From contig JAEPNB010000002.1 in NCBI GenBank assembly GCA_017643645.1, positions 186,001 to 250,000 on the forward strand: a stretch of 64,000 bases of DNA, written 5' to 3'. The notes beneath the pieces were generated by a model, which did not search any database, was not told the DNA's origin, and worked only from the letters and a program-made list of their open reading frames with translations. The DNA is from Balneola sp. (GTDB lineage: Bacteria > Bacteroidota > Rhodothermia > Balneolales > Balneolaceae). Shown here one piece after another: positions 52,390 through 62,548 of this stretch (the first letter of the stretch is position 1; every line of letters begins with the position of its first letter). The translations under genes were made by a program, and so were the position numbers.

Positions 52390-54219
52390 CTACCTAAACC
52401 GCGACTGTATTTCATCCAGCGAAAGATAAACGATTGTGGGCTTTTTCAAAGGATCCAGATAAGGTTGGTCGCATGCAAACAATTGATCTACCAGCGCTTC
52501 CATTTCTTTGATATCCAGCTTTTTACCTCTTGGAATGGCCGCTTTGGATGCAAATGAAATAGCTAATTTATCTCTGGCTTCAAGATTCATTTTCTTTCCA
52601 AGATCCTGATACTGATGAAGCATAGAGATCAGTACTTCCTGTTCGTTTCCGATTTCAATGTCGGCCGGAACACCATTGATCATAGCCGTATTTCCACTCA
52701 ACATTTGAACAGAAAAACCCATTCTTTGTAAGATCGGATGTAGTTCTTTCAACAAAGTATAATCGCTGGCTGATAGCTCCATCGTTTGAGCAAATAAAAG
52801 CTGCTGTGTACTTGGAAGAGCAGATTCCGTAGCAGTTATCGCTTTTTCAAAGATGATGCGTTTATGAGCCAAATGCTGATCAATAACACAAACTCCTGTA
52901 CGCGTCTGAGTAATGATATAAGCGTTGTGTAGTTGGAAAAATCCATGATTATCACTTGGCTTGCTGTCCTCTGATCTGAAGTCCCCGGAACTGAAGGTTT
53001 GTTCTGATGATGAAGATTGTCCATACAACATCTCGCCAAGTTCATCGCCTCTTCCCTTTGCAGGATTTCGGTTTATTCTGGATGGAATGTGAAATCCGGA
53101 CTCACTTTGACGAACATCCTTCTTCTGATTAAAACTAAAACCGGAATCAAACCCTTTACTTTCGTTATCACCGAGAAAGGTGCTTTCTTCTCTTTGAATA
53201 TTCGGAACCATGAAATGTTCATTCAGAGAACGGTTTACCACCGAACGTGCAAGCTGAATTACACTTCTTTCATCCTCAAATTTAACTTCCATTTTAGAAG
53301 GATGAACGTTCACATCCACTTTAGAAGGATCTATTTCAAAGAATAAAGCATAAAACGGATATTCATTATTTTTGGTCCATGCGTCATATAAACTAAGTAG
53401 CACATGAGTAAGATAGCGGTGCTGAAACGGTCTTCCGTTTACAAAGAGAAATTGCTCTCCCCTGCTTTTTTTAGCCAGTTTCGGATCAGAAGCAAATCCA
53501 AAGATCTTTACATAACTGGTTTCTTCCCCAAACTCTATCAAACTTGCTTTATAAGGAGCTCCGAATATTGCTGCTACTCTTTCCTTGAGTGATTGAACCG
53601 GAAGATTGTAGATCTCTTCACCATCAGCTACAACCTGAAATGCTACATTCGTATTTGCAAGAGCCGCATATTGAACCGTTCTGAGAATATGACGAAGTTC
53701 AGTCACATCGGTTTTCAGAAATTGACGACGGGCTGGTACATTAAAAAACAGATTTCTAATAGAGAAAGAAGTTCCATTGGGAGTGGCTACCGGTTTTATT
53801 TCTTTCTCAGTTCCGCCATCAACTTCAAACTCCCAGCCGTTATCATCTTCTGCTCTTTTTGATCTGACAGTAACATGAGAAACGGAAGCGATCGAAGCCA
53901 TTGCCTCGCCCCGAAATCCCAGAGTTCTGATCTTAAAAAGGTCGTCAACAGTATTTATCTTTGAAGTTGCATGACGTTCAAAACAAAGCGGAAGATCTTC
54001 TTCACTCATTCCGCAACCGTTATCGATGACCTGGATGAGCGTTCTGCCGGCTTGTTCAATAATTATTTTAATTTCATCCGATCCGGCATCAACGGCATTA
54101 TCCAATAACTCCTTAACTACGGAAGCCGGTCTTTGTATAACTTCACCTGCAGCAATCTTGTTGCTGATTTCCGGTGGTAACTGATGTATAACTGAAGTGC
54201 TTTCCTTCGTTTCGTTCAA
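52390..54219 (-). CDS. mutL: DNA mismatch repair protein MutL
   Basis: Mismatch-repair mediator (609 aa). The GHKL ATPase is complete: Glu37 and Asn41 in KELLDNAVDAG, DNGCGM (66-71) and TLGFRGEA (99-106). The C-terminal nuclease motif is degenerate: the usual DQHAxxE reads DQHLAHK (447-453), so the key Glu is Lys453; ACKAAIK reads ASKAAIP; and the CPHGRP zinc site reads YLDPLKKP (587-594). The long Ser-rich linker (about 345-425) is normal. It may therefore act without intrinsic nicking. The 71-aa gene starts 12 nt upstream on the same strand. Confidence 0.95.
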   Translation of the reverse strand: MNETKESTSVIHQLPPEISNKIAAGEVIQRPASVVKELLDNAVDAGSDEIKIIIEQAGRTLIQVIDNGCGMSEEDLPLCFERHATSKINTVDDLFKIRTLGFRGEAMASIASVSHVTVRSKRAEDDNGWEFEVDGGTEKEIKPVATPNGTSFSIRNLFFNVPARRQFLKTDVTELRHILRTVQYAALANTNVAFQVVADGEEIYNLPVQSLKERVAAIFGAPYKASLIEFGEETSYVKIFGFASDPKLAKKSRGEQFLFVNGRPFQHRYLTHVLLSLYDAWTKNNEYPFYALFFEIDPSKVDVNVHPSKMEVKFEDERSVIQLARSVVNRSLNEHFMVPNIQREESTFLGDNESKGFDSGFSFNQKKDVRQSESGFHIPSRINRNPAKGRGDELGEMLYGQSSSSEQTFSSGDFRSEDSKPSDNHGFFQLHNAYIITQTRTGVCVIDQHLAHKRIIFEKAITATESALPSTQQLLFAQTMELSASDYTLLKELHPILQRMGFSVQMLSGNTAMINGVPADIEIGNEQEVLISMLHQYQDLGKKMNLEARDKLAISFASKAAIPRGKKLDIKEMEALVDQLFACDQPYLDPLKKPTIVYLSLDEIQSRFR

Positions 54220-54230
54220 CTAAATAAATC

Positions 54231-54446
54231 CTATAAAAGTGTAATGATGTAAACCACTAATGACAGTAGTAAAGCTAAGGCAAGAACTTTAACATTTTGC
54301 TTTGGCTTAACTCTATTGTGTGTTTGAAATTTGATACGACGTTTTCTTCTTTCGTCTTCACGCTGTTCCTTTTCAGGATCGTGGTATCTGAATGGTAAAT
54401 CGAATTTTTTTGGCTTCGGACGGAAACCGAACATGGGTCTGATCAT
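54231..54446 (-). CDS. small tail-anchored membrane protein, unknown
   Basis: A 71-residue protein with a basic, Arg/Lys-rich N-terminal two-thirds (PFRYHDPEKEQREDERRKRR) and one C-terminal span (VKVLALALLLSLVVYIITLL). The composition and layout match a small protein found beside mutL in many Bacteroidota, often misannotated as a riboflavin synthase subunit. Function is unknown. It ends 11 nt before mutL and is likely cotranscribed with it. Confidence 0.7.
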   Translation of the reverse strand: MIRPMFGFRPKPKKFDLPFRYHDPEKEQREDERRKRRIKFQTHNRVKPKQNVKVLALALLLSLVVYIITLL

Positions 54447-54515
54447 GGCTCTGGAAGTTAAATTAACCTTTTTGAAACCAACGGAGTACCTCCGCTAATC
54501 ATTGCCAATATAATA

Positions 54516-54586
54516 ATTAGGAATGAAAGAATTAGGAATAGATGAGATTACTATTATTCCTAATTCTTAATTGAAACATTCCTAAT
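54516..54586. repeat. AATTAGGAAT double hairpin repeat
   Basis: ATTAGGAATG and AGAATTAGGAATA (54516-54540) are followed by their complements TATTCCTAATTCT (54555-54567) and CATTCCTAAT (54577-54586). The design, two tandem words then two inverted words, is like the TTATTGGTTATT family but the word differs. Confidence 0.8.
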
Positions 54587-54672
54587 TCTCTTCCTTTTTT
54601 CGTAAACTCCGAGCCTATTAATTTTTAACTTCGGGTGACTTTCCGACGGGGAACGATCTAAACTAAATTTAA

Positions 54673-56916
<2,244 letters not shown>

Positions 56917-56938
56917 AAGTTAAGTTTATTTCTTCTTT

Positions 56939-57059
56939 GTCATTTCGACCGGAGGGAGAAATCTAGAGTTCTGCTTTAAAGGCTTTGATTTAAATATTCA
57001 GGTGAAATGGGACTAACAGTCTCCACAAAGATCCTGATCCGCCAGCTGGCGGACAGGAT
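56939..57059. repeat. GTCATTTC hairpin and CCGCCAGCTGGCGG palindrome
   Basis: GTCATTTCGACC at 56939 pairs loosely with GAAATGGGAC near 57004-57013. Then ATCCTG, the perfect 16-bp palindrome TCCGCCAGCTGGCGGA (57038-57053) and CAGGAT form a strong hairpin. Both are common intergenic words in Bacteroidota. No coding frame is evident. Confidence 0.75.
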
Positions 57060-57106
57060 TGTAGATCTTAGCTAATTCGCTTAAAAAAATTATTCTGCTT
57101 AAACGT

Positions 57107-57679
57107 CCTGACTTTTTTAGAAAAAGTTTCCAACTACACCGACCTTTAGAATTATTGGCGAGAAAGAACGTAATGAAATCGACGGCTCCGGAGGAGCAAT
57201 CATTACACTCAGGCTGATTCTTGAATATGTATGATACGAACGAATACCTTTTGTAATGATTAGTCGATGTAATGGAGTTCGCGCCAATAATTCTTGTCGG
57301 GAGCTTTTGGTACTTTTGTCGGTACAAAAGTACATAGAACAAACAAGTAGATACTTATTCTCAGACTTAGCTTAACAGAAGAGTACCTACTTTTGTCTTG
57401 ATACAAAAGTAGCAAAAGATCAAGCCGAAGTATTTAAGACGGGCTCACTGATCCTACGCTGAATAATCCTAAAGGTCTTCGTTCATTCTGAGGTAATTAG
57501 TACACTATTCACCTGAAAGGATTATTCCTGCTTCGCAGACGCATCCGGATCATGTTCACTATTCCGTCTTAAATACTAAGGGCGAATTTTTCTACGATTA
57601 TTAATATTAAACTGTCAACGAATTATCTAACATCCACAGGGATGACGAGTTCATTTCCGTGCCTTTGTGCTTCCGTGGC
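57107..57679 (-). repeat. structured noncoding element, copy B
   Basis: About 573 bp, the inverted counterpart of 38338-38905. Read on the minus strand it starts with GCCACGGAAGCAC 11 nt past the SDR stop, then the TTTAAGACGG domain (about 57432-57573), the palindromes CTACTTTTGT/ACAAAAGTAG (57387-57412) and GTACTTTTGT/ACAAAAGTAC (57310-57333), and the domain closed by GAATTATTGGCG and CGCCAATAATTC (57149-57294). Between the two palindrome pairs, 57334-57386 is unrelated to the matching segment in copy A. Confidence 0.85.
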
Positions 57680-57690
57680 TAAACAAACCT

Positions 57691-58410
57691 CTACACCAAA
57701 TAACTACCCGAATTAATATGAAAAGTCTGTCCGGTAGCGTGAGTTAGCTTCCCTGAAGCAAGTAATAGCACCATTTCGGCGATTTGCTCAGGTGGAGCGA
57801 TGGAATCCAGTGCCAGATCTTTGGTAAGATAATCTTCTCCATACACTTCTATTGAACCTTGAGCCATATCTGTATTCACAAAGCCCGGAGCGATGGAGTA
57901 CGCTGTAATTCCGTATTTGCCCAAACTTCGAGCAATACTCTTGGTGAAAGCGATCATTCCGGCTTTACTGGCAGCATAAGCGGCGTATTCGCCGGTATCT
58001 CCACGAACTCCGGCTCTGCTGGCAATGTTGATGAGTCTCCCTTCTATTCCTCGTTCTTTCCACGCATTGATCGCCCATTTTGAGATCAAAGCCATAGATC
58101 GAAGATTTACTTGTTGAGTTCGATCCCATTTATCCATCCAGTTTTCATCAGAATCCTCAAACTGTGCTTCCATGAAAATTCCGGCATTGTTGATTAATAC
58201 CTCCGGGACTTCGTCTTCGGTGAATAGCTGCTTTAGTTTGTTTACTTCTGCTGAGTTAGATAAATCACAAACCGTATGACGGTATTTGTTATTGGTGAAT
58301 TGGTTATTAGGTGATGTCGATACACCAATAACCTCATAACCATTATCCAATAACAAATCAGCGATCGATTTACCTATTCCGCGGGAAGAGCCTGTTAGGA
58401 GTGTTTTCAT
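57691..58410 (-). CDS. short-chain dehydrogenase/reductase with in-frame repeat insert
   Basis: A 239-residue SDR. The cofactor motif is TGSSRGIGKSIA, NNAG is in LINNAGIF, the catalytic Ser lies in INIASRAG, and Tyr-x-x-x-Lys in YAAYAASKAGMIAF. Its substrate is unknown. Residues about 18-42, after the second strand, are encoded by a hairpin repeat (58285-58357) of the TTATTGGTTATT family, giving SPNNQFTNNKYRH in a loop that varies between SDRs. It ends 4 nt inside the start of the upstream small membrane protein gene frame and precedes copy B of the long element. Confidence 0.9.
   Translation of the reverse strand: MKTLLTGSSRGIGKSIADLLLDNGYEVIGVSTSPNNQFTNNKYRHTVCDLSNSAEVNKLKQLFTEDEVPEVLINNAGIFMEAQFEDSDENWMDKWDRTQQVNLRSMALISKWAINAWKERGIEGRLINIASRAGVRGDTGEYAAYAASKAGMIAFTKSIARSLGKYGITAYSIAPGFVNTDMAQGSIEVYGEDYLTKDLALDSIAPPEQIAEMVLLLASGKLTHATGQTFHINSGSYLV
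58285..58357. repeat. TTATTGGTTATT-family hairpin inside the SDR gene
   Basis: Outer arms TTTGTTATTGG (58285-58295) and CCAATAACAAA (58347-58357) are perfect; inner arms GGTTATTAGGTG and CACCAATAACC pair with one mismatch. The insert keeps the SDR reading frame. Confidence 0.83.
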
Positions 58411-58724
58411 TTCTTAAATTTTATGATTTTATAGTAGATGACTAATAAATTTAAGAGTAAGTAAACCCCAATATAGATAAGCCTTAAAGAATCTCTAAAA
58501 AAGAATTCACCCATCCATGATTGCAAACCCACAGCATATATACCAGTATAATCCCAATAAAGATAGGCTCCAAGTCCTATGATTATTAATCCAAAAAGAG
58601 AATTTAGAAAGAAATTTACTTTAAAAAATACTTTTATATCCTTGATAAATAATGAAATAAAAGTGAAGAAAATAAAGATTAGAACTAAGTAAGGAGGATA
58701 AAAATATTCTATAAAGCTAAACAT
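58407..58724 (-). CDS. small membrane protein, unknown
   Basis: A 105-residue hydrophobic protein with three predicted spans (about 9-27, 38-60 and 80-100) and a short basic end (YYKIIKFKK). The middle loop holds an aromatic-rich segment (YLYWDYTGIYAVGLQSWMGEFF). No family recognised. Its stop overlaps the SDR start by 4 nt, so the two are coupled. Confidence 0.6.
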   Translation of the reverse strand: MFSFIEYFYPPYLVLIFIFFTFISLFIKDIKVFFKVNFFLNSLFGLIIIGLGAYLYWDYTGIYAVGLQSWMGEFFFRDSLRLIYIGVYLLLNLLVIYYKIIKFKK

Positions 58725-58788
58725 AACTACTCATTGATATTATAGAGGTTAGAAATAAAAAAGCAAAAACCCCGAAGAGTGTTTTCAT
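58717..58788 (-). CDS. possible 23-residue hydrophobic leader peptide
   Basis: An ATG at 58788 opens a frame of MKTLFGVFAFLFLTSIISM plus SSYV, ending at 58717-58719. It overlaps the start of the 105-aa membrane protein by 8 nt, which could couple their translation. Composition is that of a bare signal peptide, so a decayed gene remnant is an alternative. Weak evidence. Confidence 0.3.
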   Translation of the reverse strand: MKTLFGVFAFLFLTSIISMSSYV

Positions 58789-58814
58789 AGTATTAATTTC
58801 ATTATAATCTATTT

Positions 58815-59339
58815 ATGATTGAAAATACACAACCTAAAATTTTAAAAAGAGCGTTTGCGACCATTGTCGATTATGGGATATTCTATACCCTTATATTTTT
58901 CTTAATTAATCAATTCGGTGTTATATCCGATGACGGATCTAAATCTATAAAAGGGATTGAAGCTCTTATAATTCCTGTATACTGGTTTCTATATTTTCCG
59001 GTTTGTGAATATAGATTTGGTTCTACGCTTGGAAAGCTACCATTTGGTCTGAAAGTTCTTTCTGAGGAAGGTAAACAAATCACATTTCTACAAGCATTAA
59101 AGAGAAGAATTATTGATCCGGTTGATCTGTTTACTTATGGTCTAGTTGCTTTCCTAGCTGTAAAGTTTTCCCAAAACCATCAACGATTGGGAGATATGTT
59201 TGCAAGTACAATTGTGATTGGTGGTGAAGCTTTAAGGTGTTTAAACTGTAACACTAAATTATCTATAGAAGCGAATGAAATCATTGATAACTCTTATACT
59301 TGTCCTGAATGTGAGTATAATGGAAAAGTTAAAGCATAG
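58815..59339 (+). CDS. RDD-family membrane protein with C-terminal zinc ribbon
   Basis: A 174-residue protein. The RDD core has an initial Arg-Ala-Phe-Ala...Asp (KRAFATIVDYGIF), two to three spans and the LKRRIIDPVD and QNHQRLGDMFASTIVI blocks. After it, Cys142-x-x-Cys145 and Cys163-x-x-Cys166 form a small zinc ribbon. RDD proteins are often small transporter-like or anchoring modules; zinc ribbons at the end are occasional. Start ATG is 86 nt divergent from the small membrane gene. Confidence 0.85.
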   Translation: MIENTQPKILKRAFATIVDYGIFYTLIFFLINQFGVISDDGSKSIKGIEALIIPVYWFLYFPVCEYRFGSTLGKLPFGLKVLSEEGKQITFLQALKRRIIDPVDLFTYGLVAFLAVKFSQNHQRLGDMFASTIVIGGEALRCLNCNTKLSIEANEIIDNSYTCPECEYNGKVKA

Positions 59340-59750
59340 AGCTATCAGAATTAACCTCCTTCCTAAGCTCTGCTTGGGAACGCACACCGGAAGTTCCTGC
59401 TCCCATCCCTTCTTTGTCATTTCGAACGGAGGGAGAAATCTAAAGTTTACCTTTAACAGCTATCTTAGATTTCTCGGTCATCAGCCTATTGGCTGATTCA
59501 ACTCGAAAGGACGGAGACTCTGACTAATTTACTGAATAGATTGATACTAAAAGCCCTCACAAAGATCCCGAAACAAGTTCGGGATGACCTGTTATAATTT
59601 TTGTGTCTTTGTGTTTCCGTGGCTACCTAAAAATCAACCCCCAACCTAGCGCAAGCGTCGCGCATGTGCGGGATTAATATACTACCCTTAATACAAAAAT
59701 AGTCCAAGCGAGACGCTTGAACTATTAACTAGTATCAGGCAACTAAAAAA
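59340..59750. repeat. 411-nt noncoding gap with several hairpin repeats
   Basis: From left to right: GTCATTTCGAAC and GAGAAATCTAA/TTAGATTTCTC (59416-59475), TCAGCC-TATT-GGCTGA (59481-59496), ATCCCGAA/TTCGGGAT (59565-59585), a GCCACGG-type word on the minus strand (59602-59624), and the stem AATAGT-CAAGCG/CGCTTG-ACTATT (59698-59726), which may terminate the suf operon. No open frame is convincing. Confidence 0.75.
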
Positions 59751-60260
59751 TCACCCTTTCCATACAGGTACGAAACTACACGCTTCGCCGTACATGATTT
59801 TCTTGGCTGTTCCCATTAACTTGTTGGTAGCCAATAAGTAAATAGAATCAGGTACGTGAATATCTCCGCATCCTTTAAGGAGTACAAATTTGTCTTGGTA
59901 GGCGCTCCAATCGAAAGCTTCTACCCTTCTTCGGAAGAGTTCGTGGGTGACTTCTTTTGAGCTAAGGTGAAATACTTCTTCTGCGAATTGATTAGCATAA
60001 CTGGTGATCAACATCCAAGCCCATGGAGCAATAATGGCATCGGTTGAACAGAACACAGAAAGGTATTTTCCTTCAAACTGTGACCAATCAAAATCTTTCA
60101 AATGCTGACGGAAATCTTTTTCCTTCAACAACATTTCCATATGCAGGAATTGCTTTATGTCCAGCTCCGAAATTGGAGTGGAATCATGGAATAACTTAGC
60201 CAGGTCTACTGTGACCAGCTTTGTATTCGCTTTTACTTTGTTGATGATGGGTTCTTGCAT
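59751..60260 (-). CDS. DUF2480 family protein
   Basis: A 169-residue protein with the DUF2480 pattern: DLAKLFHDSTPISELDIKQFL, FDWSQFEGKYLSVFCSTDAI, APWAWMLITSY and the final GSACSF-like block YGEACSFVPVWK. In Bacteroidota it is usually the last gene of the suf operon, as here, and a part in Fe-S assembly or delivery is presumed but not shown. A TTATTGGTTATT-family hairpin separates it from sufA. Confidence 0.88.
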   Translation of the reverse strand: MQEPIINKVKANTKLVTVDLAKLFHDSTPISELDIKQFLHMEMLLKEKDFRQHLKDFDWSQFEGKYLSVFCSTDAIIAPWAWMLITSYANQFAEEVFHLSSKEVTHELFRRRVEAFDWSAYQDKFVLLKGCGDIHVPDSIYLLATNKLMGTAKKIMYGEACSFVPVWKG

Positions 60261-60278
60261 AGTTTGGTGATGAGTTAT

Positions 60279-60317
60279 TAGTTATTGGTTATCGATTCCA
60301 CTAATAACCAATAACTA
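60279..60317. repeat. TTATTGGTTATT-family hairpin in the suf operon
   Basis: TAGTTATTGGTTAT (60279-60292) and ATAACCAATAACTA (60304-60317) form a perfect 14-bp stem between the DUF2480 and sufA genes. Confidence 0.85.
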
Positions 60318-60330
60318 TTCACTAAAAAAT

Positions 60331-60666
60331 CTAAATCGAAAAACTCTCTCCACACGAGCAGGTTCTGGAGGCATTGGGATTATGAAAATGGAATCCCTCT
60401 CCTTCTAAACCGTCAGTGTAATCAAGCTCGGTTCCGGCCAGATACAGAAAACTTCTCATATCTACCAGAACTTTCATTCCGTTCAGCTCAAATACTTTAT
60501 CATTTTCCTGAGGTTCAACGTCGCTGTCAAAATCTAGATCATATGTTAAGCCGGAGCAACCTCCGCTAACCACACCAACTTTCAGAAACGCATCTTTCGG
60601 TACGTTTTGTTCGGTGCGAATCTCATCGATTCTTTTTATAGCTCTGTCGCTTATGGAAATATCCAT
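60331..60666 (-). CDS. sufA: A-type Fe-S carrier SufA/IscA
   Basis: A 111-residue Fe-S carrier that accepts clusters from the Suf scaffold and hands them to targets. The three ligand cysteines are Cys37 in SGGCSGLTY and the C-terminal pair in SRTCSCGESFSI (Cys103 and Cys105). The sequence is of the SufA/ErpA group. It follows nfu by 11 nt and precedes DUF2480 across a hairpin spacer in the minus-strand suf operon. Confidence 0.93.
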   Translation of the reverse strand: MDISISDRAIKRIDEIRTEQNVPKDAFLKVGVVSGGCSGLTYDLDFDSDVEPQENDKVFELNGMKVLVDMRSFLYLAGTELDYTDGLEGEGFHFHNPNASRTCSCGESFSI

Positions 60667-60677
60667 GATGTTGCCTT

Positions 60678-61229
60678 CTATACTGAAATTACCTGAATTT
60701 CGGGATCAACACGTCTTACCATACTTTCGATGGCATATAACGTTCCTGTGGTAGCTGTAGGACAAGTTCCGCAGGCTCCCTGATAGTGAACCTTCAAACG
60801 GTTTTCTTCCAGTCCGAGAACTTTCAGTCCACCACCATCAGCTAACAGATACGGTCGAACTTGCTCATCCAACATCTTATTGATCTCGATCAAACGAGGA
60901 TCATCAGATTCCTGAGCTTCCTTACTTACATGAACTTCAGAATCGTCTTCCACACCCATTTGCGGTTCAGCTTCGCGGATCGGAGGAGCCAATTTTCTGA
61001 GTAATTCAGACCAAACAGCTTTTCCATCCTGCGTAACCGTTACGTATTTATCAACATAATACACATTGATAACGCTGTCGATAGCAAACAAAGCGGAGGC
61101 AAGATCATCGCCTTCTGCTTCAACGCTGCTTTCGAACGAACGCGTGGTTCCATTTGTAAGCGGTTCATCCAATACAAATCGCATTGCATCAGGATTAGGA
61201 GTACGTTCTATTTCTTTAATTTTAGCCAT
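60678..61229 (-). CDS. Nfu-type Fe-S scaffold
   Basis: A 183-residue protein with an N-terminal Nfu domain (IKEIERTPNPDAMRFVLDEP) and a C-terminal NifU-like domain with the Cys-x-x-Cys in GACGTCPTATTG. It holds a [4Fe-4S] cluster for delivery to apoproteins. The linker (about 95-120) is acidic. Located between sufS (13 nt) and sufA (11 nt), so it likely acts with them; SufU/SufE is not seen. Confidence 0.9.
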   Translation of the reverse strand: MAKIKEIERTPNPDAMRFVLDEPLTNGTTRSFESSVEAEGDDLASALFAIDSVINVYYVDKYVTVTQDGKAVWSELLRKLAPPIREAEPQMGVEDDSEVHVSKEAQESDDPRLIEINKMLDEQVRPYLLADGGGLKVLGLEENRLKVHYQGACGTCPTATTGTLYAIESMVRRVDPEIQVISV

Positions 61230-61242
61230 AATGTTTACTTAT

Positions 61243-62490
61243 TTATCCAAAAAATTCTTTTACTAATTCAATTCCTTCTACCAATCTGTCAATATCCTCT
61301 TCGTTATTATAAAACGAAATTGAAGCTCTTAACGTGCCCGGAATCTCATAATGCTGCATGATCGGTTGAGCACAATGATGTCCTGTTCGAACTGCAATTC
61401 CCTGCTGATCCAGAATAGTACCTGCATCAGTTGGATGAATTCCATCTAACAAGAATGAGATCACAGAAGCTTTTTTATCAGCGGTGCCGACTATCTTCAA
61501 TCCTTCAATCTGATTTAATTTCTCAGTAGCGTATTCAAGCAATTCATGCTCTCTTTCAGCAATAGCTTCCATACCGATCTGATTCAGAAAATCAATTCCT
61601 GCGCCCAATCCAACTCCTGCAGATATTGGCGGGGTACCTGCTTCAAATTTATGTGGAAGATCATTCCAAGTCGTTTTCTCAAACGTAACCTTGTCGATCA
61701 TATCGCCACCACCTCTGTACGGAGGCATTGCGTTTAGCAGATCTTTCTTACCGTATAAAATTCCGAAACCTGTTGGTCCGCACATTTTGTGAGCTGAGAA
61801 TGCATAAAAATCAGCATCTAAAGCCTGAACATCCACTTTTGAATGAGGAACCGCTTGTGCTCCGTCGATCAATACGGGGACATTTCGCTTATGAGCTGCT
61901 GCTATTATTTCTTCTACAGGATTGATAGTACCCAATGCATTAGAAACATGAACAACAGCAACCATTTTGGTTTTATCTGAAAACAATTCATAGAACTTGT
62001 CCATGATGAGCTCGCCTTCGTCGTTCATTGGAATGACTTTCAGCTTCGCTCCTGTTTCTTCCGCGATCATTTGCCAAGGCACGATATTAGCGTGATGTTC
62101 CATTTCTGAAACAAGGATCTCGTCTCCGGCTTTAAAATTCTTACGTCCATAGCTTTGGGCTACCAGATTGATAGAATCGGTAGTTCCGGTCGTGTAAATT
62201 ATCTCTTCCAAGCTTACGGCATTGATGAAATCACGAACTTTACTTCTTGTTGCTTCAAAAGCATCCGTAGCTTTCTGGCTCAGAGAATGAATTCCTCTGT
62301 GCACATTAGCATGCTCGTTTTTGTGATAAGCGTCGATACGATCACTCACCGACTTCGGCATTTGGCTGGAAGCGCCATTATCCAGATACACCAATTTCTT
62401 ACCGTTCACTTCCTGCTGAAGTACGGGAAACTGAGCTCTTATTTCTTCCCAGTTTATTTTAGTTGGTATGTCGGTTGTTGTTTCTGGCAT
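61243..62490 (-). CDS. sufS: cysteine desulfurase SufS
   Basis: PLP-dependent desulfurase (415 aa) that takes sulfur from cysteine for Fe-S cluster assembly. PLP-lysine is Lys235 in FSAHKMCGPTGFG; the catalytic Cys373 is in RTGHHCAQP, as in the SufS class II group. LDNGASSQ and the EHHANIVPWQ block are typical. SufS normally needs SufE or SufU; neither is nearby. A 16-bp hairpin sits between sufS and sufD. Confidence 0.96.
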   Translation of the reverse strand: MPETTTDIPTKINWEEIRAQFPVLQQEVNGKKLVYLDNGASSQMPKSVSDRIDAYHKNEHANVHRGIHSLSQKATDAFEATRSKVRDFINAVSLEEIIYTTGTTDSINLVAQSYGRKNFKAGDEILVSEMEHHANIVPWQMIAEETGAKLKVIPMNDEGELIMDKFYELFSDKTKMVAVVHVSNALGTINPVEEIIAAAHKRNVPVLIDGAQAVPHSKVDVQALDADFYAFSAHKMCGPTGFGILYGKKDLLNAMPPYRGGGDMIDKVTFEKTTWNDLPHKFEAGTPPISAGVGLGAGIDFLNQIGMEAIAEREHELLEYATEKLNQIEGLKIVGTADKKASVISFLLDGIHPTDAGTILDQQGIAVRTGHHCAQPIMQHYEIPGTLRASISFYNNEEDIDRLVEGIELVKEFFG

Positions 62491-62502
62491 TGTGATTGGT
62501 TA

Positions 62503-62547
62503 TTAGTTAATGGTTATTAGTCTTGTTAACCAATAACCATTAACTAA
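62503..62547. repeat. TTATTGGTTATT-family hairpin between sufD and sufS
   Basis: TTAGTTAATGGTTATT (62503-62518) and AATAACCATTAACTAA (62532-62547) form a perfect 16-bp stem filling the 58-nt spacer. Confidence 0.86.
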
Positions 62548-62548
62548 T

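Noticed and set aside
59698-59726. Strong hairpin considered as an independent small RNA
   Set aside because: Position downstream of the last suf gene makes a transcription terminator the simpler explanation, although the T run is weak.
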